The notes below the pieces were generated by a model. That model was not told where the DNA came from and searched no databases. It saw only the letters and a program-made list of their open reading frames with translations. A stretch of 41,248 bases of DNA, from NCBI GenBank assembly GCA_937973905.1, contig CALJJR010000139.1:1-41248 (forward strand), given 5' to 3'. A program made the position numbers and the translations under genes. This DNA comes from an uncultured Arenicella sp. Lineage in GTDB: Bacteria > Pseudomonadota > Gammaproteobacteria > Arenicellales > Arenicellaceae. Below are positions 33,986 to 41,248 of this stretch, in pieces (position 1 is the stretch's first letter; each line of letters begins with the position of its first letter).

Positions 33986-36232
33986 CTACAGCACGGCGCG
34001 TAAGGAACTCGTGGTGCTGGCCAGTCGTTCGGTAACTGTCTCGGCTAAAATTCGCATAATCGTGCCGGCCAATTCAGGGTCTTCGCTCTCCATTTTAGCC
34101 AGTGATGAGCGGCTTAAGCTGTAAACCTCTCCATCACTGTCTGTTCTCACCAAAGCCGTACGGGGAATGCCGAGAATAAAACCAATTTCACCATACACAG
34201 CACCTCTACCGGCCCCAGATACGCGGCGCTCAACATTGTTTGAGTCAATGATATAGGCGCTGGCAGTACAGCTCTCTAAAAAGAAAACTTGATCAGACTT
34301 GTCCGCGATACGAGTAAGCACTTGGCCACTTTCGACATGCATTTGCTGGAGATAATTCTGTAAGCGTTCGATAACATCCTGGCCGGGTAAGCGGTCGCGA
34401 ATGTGTTCGAAGATTCCACGTCTGGTTTGTGCTTCAACATGTTGATTTTCAAGGATGTTGTTTTCACACCATTCAAGAGCTTGATCAAGATCAACGTGCT
34501 GGATTAGAAATGCGTTACCATCTAGGTCAAGGCCGCCGCGGCGTAAAATTTGCAGCACCGACTCTTTGAGATTGGAGGTGATCAGGAATATCTTGCGCTC
34601 CACCAAGCGCTGTGCGAGTTTTTCAAAATTAAGGGTGGCTGAAGAGTCGACACCAATTACTTGGGCAAAATCTAAGATTACGTATTTGATTGATGCGTTG
34701 TGGGCCTCATCGATCGACGACATGACATTTCGATACAGCGAGCCTGCAGTGCCGAAAAACAAGTAGCCCTGTAAAGTAAACACTCTGATCTGATCGCCAT
34801 GTTGTTTCAATTGCAGGCTCTGGCCTGAATCACGGGCAATGTTGCTCCGCAACTCAGAACCAGATGCCTCATACCGTATGATTCGAATACGGCTGTATTT
34901 GACAACGAACAAGACAATTGCGGCGATGATTCCTGTTACAACGCCTTGCAAGAAGCCAGCAAAAATCGAAACCACCAAAATTACCGGAATGACGCTGTAT
35001 TCCACCAAGCCGAACTTTTTAACCCCGTCGATCAGCCAATCCTTAATAAAGCCTAAACCAATATAAATGGAGAGCGCGCCGAGCACCACTTTAGGCGTAT
35101 GCGCGACGATTTGCATGCCATACAAGAACACTAAAATACCAACCAGGATCGAAGTGAGGCCAATAATACGGCTTGCACCCGGATGAATTTCATAGGCGAG
35201 TTTCGAGATGCTCAATGATGGCAGAGCGGACATACCGCCCAACAGACCGCTACCTATATTGGCCATTCCAGCGACTTTTAATTCGTGATTGATATCGAGG
35301 TCGCGTCGCGTGGTTAAACTTAAACCACTGACGCACAAAATGATTGATAGCAGCGAAATGAGAGTGATTGAGGCGATTCCGCCTGCGGTGCCGATCGAAG
35401 TTTGTAACTGAATGGCTGACCAGTCGAGTTGGTGAACGGGTTCCACTAGATTGCGGCCTTGTTCTGCAAATGGGCCAATTAAGTGCCCCGCGTTCATTAA
35501 GTCAGCTGGTGTACTCCCATCAGCCAAGTAATACGCGCCAAAAAAACCGGCGATTGACACAATAATGGTGCCGCTCAGCAGCATACCTGGGTTAATGCGT
35601 ACCGACATTATCCTGAGCCAGACGCCGACGATAACGGCTGGCACCCAGCGTATCAGCAGGTCAAGCTGAAACAGGGCTGCGATGTTCTCTGCACTGTTTA
35701 TTCGCAACCCAGTCAGCATGGTCAGTGCGCCGATTAACAATAACCAGCCAACCGCGGCAAAATAGCCACCCATGACTGAATAAGGCAAAAACTGAACAAA
35801 GCTACCAAACTTAAAAAAGCCAAAAAGCATCAATGTGACGCCTGAAATAAGCGTTGCGATCAATAATGCAGCGAGTAAGTTTGTTAATAGTTCAGGCGCG
35901 GTGAGCGTGGCTGGGAGCGATGCCGCGAGAATAGTCAATAAGAGTGCAAACACTGGCGCGGTATCGTCATCTATTTGCACCACGAGATGAGCCGAGCGAC
36001 TGAAAAAGGCGAGGATCAAGCCAATAACGATGACACTCGTTAAGCCTAAGGCAACACCTTGATCAACGAACTCACTGAGTTCGCCAGAAAAAATCAAAGA
36101 TGCATAAGTGACAGTCATAATGACCATCATTAATCCAGCAAAAACGCCGGTGAGCGTCGCTCCAATGAAGGACACATCATTGTTGGCACGCTGATTTATG
36201 CGCTCAAGTATTTCTTGTAATGGCGAAACCAC
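33986..36232 (-). CDS. SulP transporter with STAS and cyclic-nucleotide-binding domains
   Basis: The product has 748 residues. The first 450 form the SulP/SLC26 membrane domain with some 12-14 helices (FGSFVQFLPYSVMGGYF and GLLGGMSALPSLSISKLAYE are characteristic). A STAS domain lies at about 475-590, with KYVILDFAQVIGVDSSATLN. The last 130 residues form a cyclic-nucleotide-binding (cNMP) fold with GAVYGEIGFILGIPRTALVR, near the GE...RTA signature. It would carry sulfate, bicarbonate or another anion through the inner membrane under control of a nucleotide. Start is GTG at 36232 with only a weak Shine-Dalgarno. Confidence 0.93.
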   Translation of the reverse strand: MVSPLQEILERINQRANNDVSFIGATLTGVFAGLMMVIMTVTYASLIFSGELSEFVDQGVALGLTSVIVIGLILAFFSRSAHLVVQIDDDTAPVFALLLTILAASLPATLTAPELLTNLLAALLIATLISGVTLMLFGFFKFGSFVQFLPYSVMGGYFAAVGWLLLIGALTMLTGLRINSAENIAALFQLDLLIRWVPAVIVGVWLRIMSVRINPGMLLSGTIIVSIAGFFGAYYLADGSTPADLMNAGHLIGPFAEQGRNLVEPVHQLDWSAIQLQTSIGTAGGIASITLISLLSIILCVSGLSLTTRRDLDINHELKVAGMANIGSGLLGGMSALPSLSISKLAYEIHPGASRIIGLTSILVGILVFLYGMQIVAHTPKVVLGALSIYIGLGFIKDWLIDGVKKFGLVEYSVIPVILVVSIFAGFLQGVVTGIIAAIVLFVVKYSRIRIIRYEASGSELRSNIARDSGQSLQLKQHGDQIRVFTLQGYLFFGTAGSLYRNVMSSIDEAHNASIKYVILDFAQVIGVDSSATLNFEKLAQRLVERKIFLITSNLKESVLQILRRGGLDLDGNAFLIQHVDLDQALEWCENNILENQHVEAQTRRGIFEHIRDRLPGQDVIERLQNYLQQMHVESGQVLTRIADKSDQVFFLESCTASAYIIDSNNVERRVSGAGRGAVYGEIGFILGIPRTALVRTDSDGEVYSLSRSSLAKMESEDPELAGTIMRILAETVTERLASTTSSLRAVL

Positions 36233-36651
36233 GAATCTTTCTTAATTTAACCCTAGTTAGCCGCCGCCTCTTGATCGTCCTCTAGGCTAAGAAGCGGGGA
36301 GCCCCATAGTATAGACACATTGCGATTTTGTCACTGTGTAGACGTTCTAGCTGTGAAGGATGCGAGTTCACCCATTCGGGTGATTGTTAAAATTCATCAA
36401 TTTCTCTATATTGTCTGTAAGTCGGAGGATAAAGCGGCTCTGTGTAGGGTAAACACACTGGATTTAGGATTAAAATTTGATGATGTGCCGTTGTTTTGCG
36501 GGGGAACAATGGTGCTAGATTAGGTTTTTCTCATCAAAGCAGCAGTTGCTAGTCAACCCCCTACCGGAATGCGTTTTAGACTCGATTAACGCTTATGAGA
36601 GGTCGTTCAAACGGCCACTAAGAATAACAGCATAACAATCGGGGATTAGAA
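36233..36651. other. Intergenic region between the SulP gene and tpsB
   Basis: These 419 bases separate the two divergent genes. The frame at 36320-36523 has neither a ribosome-binding site nor a recognisable product, so I do not call it. A perfect TCACCC-ATTC-GGGTGA hairpin lies at 36368-36383 without a T tract. A possible SulP promoter is at 36308-36334. I could not pick a tpsB promoter. Confidence 0.6.
36308..36334 (-). promoter_or_regulatory. Candidate promoter for the SulP gene
   Basis: On the minus strand GTGACA (36334-36329) and TATACT (36313-36308) match five of six positions each. The spacer is 15 bases, shorter than the ideal 17. The GTG start is about 75 bases downstream. Confidence 0.35.
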
Positions 36652-38346
36652 ATGCCTGGATTTAGCAGTAATACACGTCGCCAAGTTTCGAGTTGGCGGC
36701 TTATGCCAATAGTTTTTCGTGTTGATCTGATAAGAAGGATCATGGTTATGGCCTTCACGTTAATGGGGATTAGCCTCGTGCTCAGCAGCGGTGCGATAGC
36801 GCAGGAATCGAGCGCGCTGCCGACCACTCCAACATTTGTTGTTCAACAAATTGTTATTGATGGAAAGAACCCGCTTTCAGCAAGCGAAACGCGTTCGGTG
36901 CTGGCTGCCTATGAAAATCGTGATATGACGATTGAGTCGTTGCGCGAGGCCGCAACGGAATTGGAAAAACGACTCGCACTGCGTGGCTACAATTTTTATC
37001 GTGCAACATTGCCACCACAAAAGCTGGTTGATAACACGGTGCGGATGCAAATTGCGCGGCTTGATATTCAGGACGTGGTTGTTACCGGCAATGACTTCTT
37101 TAGCGACAAGAATATTCAACGTAGCTTGCCACTCGTCGCCCGAGGGCGGAGCCCGAATACGCAGCGCATTGCTAATGCCTTGTTACTCGCCGAAGACAAC
37201 CCTGCAAAAGATGTAAGAGTTGTCTTTGTCAAAGGCGATGAGCCGCAAAGTGTTGATGCCAACATCTCCGTTACTGACAAGAATCCAAACGAGCTGTTTT
37301 TCTGGGCGAATAATTCTGGCAGTCGACAAACCACGCGCTCACGCACGGGGATGCAGTATCACCAACGCAATCTGTGGGGTAGTGATCATCAGGTGGCGTT
37401 GAGTTATACAGTTTCACCAGAAGAAACCAGCGAAATCAATCAATATGGATTGAACTACAAGGTTCCGGTTTACACCACGCGTGGCATGCTTAATGCCTTC
37501 TATTCTCGATCTGACGCCGACACCGGTCGCGTGGCCGACGTTTTTGATATCAGTGGGGCGGGTGAAACAATCGGTGTGGGCTATACACAATACATTGGCA
37601 AACGCGGTAACTACCAAGATCGCTTTAAAGTTGCCATTACTGACAAACTGTTTGACAGCGACGTGTTGTTTGAACGCACAAATATCGGTTCAGATGTTCG
37701 CAGTCGACCTCTTACATTGGAATATATAAGTCGCTTTGATCGCGACAACTGGTTGCTCAATACCGTTTTAAGTTACTCAACAAATTTATCTGGTGGATCG
37801 TTTAACGACGACGCCAGCTATCAAGCGGCCAGAGCCGGAGCCACCAGCGATTGGGACAAACAAGAGCTATCAGTGCGCTTTGACTATCGCTTCTCACAAA
37901 AATGGCGAGCAAGAATCCTAGGCTTTGCGCAAACGTCGTCAGACCAACTTATACCAGGTGAAAAGTTTGGTCTGGGTGGCGCCTTGGGAGATCTCGGGCC
38001 ACGTGGTTTCTTCGAGCGAGAAGTAACGGTGGACGAGGGTTACAAAGCCAGCTTCGAAGTAACGCGCAGCTTTTTGACCAAACGTATGCAGCTTGGTGTG
38101 TTCTTTGATATTGCTACTGGTGATCAAACTAACCCGCAGGTGGGTGAGTCGCCAGATGAAACTCTCTCCAGTATTGGCTTAGCCTATCGCTGGAGTATTC
38201 GCAGTGATCTGAATTTGGAAGCCGATATTGGCTACGTGCTCGATGGCGTCGATCAAGAATTCAGTGATGGTACTGACGACGGTGATTCGCGCATTCATTT
38301 TGCGCTCAAGTATTTCCCGCGTTGGCCTTTTGGAGGTGACAAATGA
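36652..38346 (+). CDS. TpsB outer-membrane transporter (ShlB/FhaC/HecB family)
   Basis: The product is the outer-membrane pore of a two-partner secretion system. After a signal peptide ending near SSGAIAQES come POTRA domains (FVVQQIVIDGKNPLSASE, then RLDIQDVVVTGNDFFS) and a 16-strand barrel. GPRGFF before TVDEGY corresponds to the conserved (V/I)RG(F/Y) barrel motif. The first ATG at 36652 gives 564 residues and has GGGGA six bases upstream. Other starts in frame are ATG 36703 (a good signal peptide with RR) and ATG 36748 (AAGGA eight bases upstream, but no basic n-region). The stop overlaps the fecR-like gene by four bases. Its cargo is the TpsA protein two genes downstream. Confidence 0.92.
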   Translation: MPGFSSNTRRQVSSWRLMPIVFRVDLIRRIMVMAFTLMGISLVLSSGAIAQESSALPTTPTFVVQQIVIDGKNPLSASETRSVLAAYENRDMTIESLREAATELEKRLALRGYNFYRATLPPQKLVDNTVRMQIARLDIQDVVVTGNDFFSDKNIQRSLPLVARGRSPNTQRIANALLLAEDNPAKDVRVVFVKGDEPQSVDANISVTDKNPNELFFWANNSGSRQTTRSRTGMQYHQRNLWGSDHQVALSYTVSPEETSEINQYGLNYKVPVYTTRGMLNAFYSRSDADTGRVADVFDISGAGETIGVGYTQYIGKRGNYQDRFKVAITDKLFDSDVLFERTNIGSDVRSRPLTLEYISRFDRDNWLLNTVLSYSTNLSGGSFNDDASYQAARAGATSDWDKQELSVRFDYRFSQKWRARILGFAQTSSDQLIPGEKFGLGGALGDLGPRGFFEREVTVDEGYKASFEVTRSFLTKRMQLGVFFDIATGDQTNPQVGESPDETLSSIGLAYRWSIRSDLNLEADIGYVLDGVDQEFSDGTDDGDSRIHFALKYFPRWPFGGDK

Positions 38347-39254
38347 GCACCATGACTCAAGCTAGGTACTTTCAACCTGCGGCTTTATTTTTCGGGCTTG
38401 CCTTCGCGATATTGATGCTGGCCAGCGCGCCGGGTCACGCTCAAGACGCGAACAGCAATCTTAAAGTAGTCGGTGAGATTGCCTTAACCAAAGGGGTCGT
38501 AACCGCACGCTCGGCGCAACGGGCGCTCACTGCTCTGGCGAAAGGATCGCCAGTCTACCTCGGCGATATCATCGAAACCGCCAGTCGCAGTTTCACCGTG
38601 ATCAAGTTTAGCGATGGCGGCAAAGTGACCTTACGCCCAGACAGCCGCTTTGATATCAACGAATACGACGACACCGCAGGGCAAGAGAAAGAATCTTTTG
38701 AGTTGATTAAAGGAGGCTTAAGAGCCGTTACCGGCGCAATCGGTAAGGCTCGACCACAGGAAGTGACATACTCCGCGCGCAATACGACTATTGGTATTCG
38801 CGGCACAACGTTTGTCGTCCGCTTATGTGAAGAAGGTTCGGAAGGCTGTAACTACGTGAGTGATGGTAGCGATACGGCGATTGGAGAAACTGACAACAAG
38901 TTCGTTGATATCTTTGTGGTCGATAAAGACGGCGGGCAGCGCAAGCGAATTACGCGGCGCCAGTTAGCAGCCTTGCTTGAGGGCGTGTATGTATCAGTAA
39001 TTGACGGTGCTATCCGCGTGAGTACTGATGAATGGTTTATCGACATGCAAGCCGGTGATAAATGTGTGATCGATTACTCAGACACCACCGCCACCAATCG
39101 AGAAAGTTTGGATGAGGTGGAATGTTTTATTAATTCTCGCGGCCTGGAAGACATTGATGTGTTCTTGGGCGAAGGCGCCGAGAAAATCACTGGATTTAAT
39201 CTATTTGACGACAGCGAGATTTTCGTGGGGAATGAGATATGCGAAATCAACTAA
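38343..39254 (+). CDS. FecR-domain exported protein in a TPS operon
   Basis: The product has 303 residues. A signal peptide of some 34 residues ends at APGHAQDA. A FecR domain follows at about 45-155, with GSPVYLGDIIETASRSFTVI, FSDGGKVTLRPDSRFDINEY and RNTTIGIRGTTFVV. The rest is acidic, with cysteines in VRLCEEGSEGCNY, DKCVIDY, EVECFIN and EICEIN that may form disulfides. No sigma factor or TonB receptor stands nearby, so the classical FecR signalling role does not fit. It begins inside the tpsB stop and overlaps tpsA by 16 bases. Position suggests that it helps secretion or display of TpsA, but that is inference. Confidence 0.85.
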   Translation: MSTMTQARYFQPAALFFGLAFAILMLASAPGHAQDANSNLKVVGEIALTKGVVTARSAQRALTALAKGSPVYLGDIIETASRSFTVIKFSDGGKVTLRPDSRFDINEYDDTAGQEKESFELIKGGLRAVTGAIGKARPQEVTYSARNTTIGIRGTTFVVRLCEEGSEGCNYVSDGSDTAIGETDNKFVDIFVVDKDGGQRKRITRRQLAALLEGVYVSVIDGAIRVSTDEWFIDMQAGDKCVIDYSDTTATNRESLDEVECFINSRGLEDIDVFLGEGAEKITGFNLFDDSEIFVGNEICEIN

Positions 39255-41248
39255 GGCGATCTAACAAAACAGGGTCAACCGTGAAAGATACGAAATTACG
39301 AATACTGCCACGTAAAGAAATTGCTGTTTGCATCACATCGATGTGCATGGCGGGCAGTTTATCTGCCGCGCCCGTTGCCCCAGAGGTAGTGCACGGTAGT
39401 GCTTCATTCATCCGTGAAGGCAATCATCTTGAGATCACCAACAGCAACGGCACGATCATCAATTGGCAAGATTTTTCGATTGCTGCTCAAGAGAGCGTTA
39501 ACTTCCTGCAAACGCACGCATCTTCAGCAATTTTAAATCGTGTTATATCAAATATTCCGTCGGATATTCTTGGCGATCTAACCTCAAACGGCAGAGTGTT
39601 TGTGATCAATCCAAATGGTTTGATCATTGGAGCCGATGCGCGCATCGATACTGCAGGTTTTGTGGCGTCGACACTGGATATCAGCAATGAGGACTTTATT
39701 GCCGGGCGCATGAAGTTTGTTGGTGACAGTGGCGACATTGAAAACCATGGTTATATCGCAGCCGGACCGGGTGGTGAAGTCATACTGATCGCCCCGAACG
39801 TTGAAAACCACGGCATTATCGAAGCAGAAGGCGGGCAGATATTGTTGGCCGCTGGCCGCGAAGTAACTTTGCATTCTATGCAGAGCGGTGGTCTTTCGTA
39901 TCGTGTCTCGGCTCCGGGCGATCGAGCGCTCAATATCGGCGAGTTAGTCGCCAGTAATGGCTCCGTCAAAGTGTTCGCAGATCAGATCTTTCAAGAAGGC
40001 ACAATTTCAGCATCACGGGCACGCCGCGATGCCGATGGGTCGATCATTTTAGAAGCGGATAACGGCTTATCAGTCAGTGGCGATATTGATGTTTCTGGCC
40101 TTGGTGTAGAGGGTGGGGACATTCATCTGCTCGGTAATGAAATAGACGTCACCAACGCCAAGATCGACGCCAGCGGTGAAGGCGGTGGTGAGATCTTGAT
40201 CGGTGGTGATTATCAGGGCAAAGGCTCTGTTAAAAACGCTGCGAATACGGATGTCGACGCGGCAACCGTCATTCGCGCAGACGGTGGCAATAATGGCGAT
40301 GGCGGTCGTGTCATCGTTTGGTCAGACGACACAACTAATAGTTTCGCCAAGATTACAGCGCGAGGCGGCACCACCCAAGGCGATGGTGGCTTTGTTGAAA
40401 CTTCTGGTAAGAAAGTCCTGAATTTTGGCCAGGCCGTTGATGTCAGCGCAACTGACGGAGAAGCCGGTACTTGGTTGCTTGACCCAGAGGATATTGTCAT
40501 TGATGAGGCCGGTGCCGCGTCGATCTCTACTTCGCTGAATGGCGGCTCAAACGTCGAAGTGAGAACCAGTGACGAAGGCGATGGCGAAGGTAATATCACG
40601 GTGGCCGCACCGATCACCAAGTCTGAAGGTGATACGGCCGTCACATTAACCCTGGACGCGCACAATCGCGTAGATGTGAATGCGCCAATCACCACCACCG
40701 CAGGCCCACTCAATGGAAATATCAAGACCGGGCGGCAGGTAGCAACCACCGAGCAGCCGGTTGATGAACAAGCTGCAGACCCAGTTACAGAGACACCGGT
40801 AGAAGAACCTGTCGAGGAGGCTGTAGAAGAGACGGTAGCAGAGAGCCCAGGGGAATCAACAGAAGAATCAACAGAAGAAGGCGCTGGTGAAGGCGAGGTT
40901 GCTGCTGACGACAGCACTGAACAAGATGATTCAGAAGGATCAGAAGCCGCCACAGAAGAAACAAGCGAAAGCGAGGAAGTTGCGGCTGAAACGCCAGAAG
41001 AAACTGACGTTGATGAACAGGCTGTAGTTGCCGACGAGCAAGTTGACGAGACCAGCGAGGATGCGCAAGAAATGGTCGCGGCCGATGAGCAGCCAGGCTC
41101 CGAGTCAGAGACTGGTGAGGGCGCACCGATAGAAGAATCTGAAACCACTGACGTTGTTGATAATGCAGGCGCAGAAGAGGGCGCTGAAGTCGAAACGCCG
41201 GAGGTTGAGGTCGCTGAAATTGAAGCGCCAGAGGTTGAAGAAGTCGCT
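39239..41248 (+). CDS. TpsA-type exoprotein with haemagglutinin N-terminal domain (partial)
   Basis: The frame is open from ATG 39239 to the window end (670 codons so far). A signal peptide ends near GSLSAAPVAPEVV. The TPS secretion domain follows, with AILNRV (97-102) and the hallmark NPNG at 124-127 (VFVINPNGLIIG). Gly-rich beta-helix repeats run to about residue 400, and GGFVETSGKKVLNFG then GTWLLDPEDIVI (W412) is a common end to this part in TpsA proteins. From 40736 on the chain is acidic and without Lys or Arg. ATG 39239 overlaps the FecR-domain gene by 16 bases; GTG 39281 is an alternative start. It would be passed through the TpsB pore to the surface or medium. Confidence 0.93.
   Translation, partial: MRNQLRRSNKTGSTVKDTKLRILPRKEIAVCITSMCMAGSLSAAPVAPEVVHGSASFIREGNHLEITNSNGTIINWQDFSIAAQESVNFLQTHASSAILNRVISNIPSDILGDLTSNGRVFVINPNGLIIGADARIDTAGFVASTLDISNEDFIAGRMKFVGDSGDIENHGYIAAGPGGEVILIAPNVENHGIIEAEGGQILLAAGREVTLHSMQSGGLSYRVSAPGDRALNIGELVASNGSVKVFADQIFQEGTISASRARRDADGSIILEADNGLSVSGDIDVSGLGVEGGDIHLLGNEIDVTNAKIDASGEGGGEILIGGDYQGKGSVKNAANTDVDAATVIRADGGNNGDGGRVIVWSDDTTNSFAKITARGGTTQGDGGFVETSGKKVLNFGQAVDVSATDGEAGTWLLDPEDIVIDEAGAASISTSLNGGSNVEVRTSDEGDGEGNITVAAPITKSEGDTAVTLTLDAHNRVDVNAPITTTAGPLNGNIKTGRQVATTEQPVDEQAADPVTETPVEEPVEEAVEETVAESPGESTEESTEEGAGEGEVAADDSTEQDDSEGSEAATEETSESEEVAAETPEETDVDEQAVVADEQVDETSEDAQEMVAADEQPGSESETGEGAPIEESETTDVVDNAGAEEGAEVETPEVEVAEIEAPEVEEVA
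40736..41248 (+). repeat. Acidic low-complexity segment of TpsA
   Basis: All 171 codons to the window end encode a chain with 65 Asp or Glu and no Lys, Arg, His, Cys, Trp, Tyr or Phe. It is made of irregular short repeats such as PVEEPVEEAVEETV, ESTEESTEE and ETPEVEVAEIEAPEVEEV. The segment probably is disordered or calcium-binding. Confidence 0.9.

Noticed and set aside
36320-36523. 67-codon frame between the SulP gene and tpsB
   Set aside because: No ribosome-binding site, no recognisable product, and it covers the probable promoter of the SulP gene.
40213-41148. 311-residue serine-rich frame on the minus strand
   Set aside because: It is the shadow of the acidic TpsA segment: Glu and Asp codons read as Ser and Val codons on the other strand. 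There is no start signal or family match.

Overview
The window looks like chromosomal DNA from a free-living gammaproteobacterium outside the enteric group. The grounds are the linkages metG-rnfB-nth, deoxynucleoside kinase-panB-panC and SPFH-nfeD, together with hflD, truD, a DUF3379 anti-sigma candidate and a two-partner-secretion adhesin. I cannot name the genus. Gene density is high, many genes overlap at ATGA, and several starts are TTG or GTG. I see no insertion sequence, prophage, CRISPR array, tRNA or rRNA.

Layout. 1-1097: the end of a sensor histidine kinase and its NarL-type response regulator. 1098-1454: a non-coding stretch with nested inverted repeats that ends in a strong terminator. 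7734-1455, minus strand: a VC0807-like membrane protein, metG, a solitary soluble RnfB-like ferredoxin, nth, an ArsS-type radical SAM enzyme and a GT2 glycosyltransferase. 8484-7801: an outer-membrane barrel, divergent from a deoxynucleoside kinase, panB and panC (pantothenate synthesis). serB faces them. 12021-19087, plus strand: a Gfo/Idh/MocA oxidoreductase, a DUF192 protein, an S9 peptidase, hflD, an exported propeller-like protein, an SGNH hydrolase and cinA. A TauE/SafE transporter converges on cinA.

19860-22024: an alpha/beta hydrolase, an ECF sigma factor and a DUF3379 membrane protein. 23809-22113, minus strand: a Sco1-PCu(A)C fusion for copper delivery to cytochrome oxidase and a metallo-beta-lactamase-fold hydrolase. 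23910-30206: an SPFH protein, NfeD, TruD, PabB and RelA. 31855-30203, minus strand: a LuxR-type regulator fused to an alpha/beta-hydrolase domain that seems to have lost its nucleophile. 32304-33847: malate dehydrogenase and a TerB-like protein. 36232-33986, minus strand: a SulP transporter with STAS and cyclic-nucleotide-binding domains. 36652-41248: a TpsB transporter, a FecR-domain protein and the start of a TpsA exoprotein, overlapping one another and open at the window end.

Most of the window is housekeeping. The unusual parts are the LuxR/pseudo-hydrolase fusion, the TpsB-FecR-TpsA locus with its base-free acidic segment, the structured intergenic RNA candidate at 1122-1393, the ArsS/glycosyltransferase pair, the Sco-PCu(A)C fusion, and a RelA-type protein that keeps an apparently complete hydrolase site.
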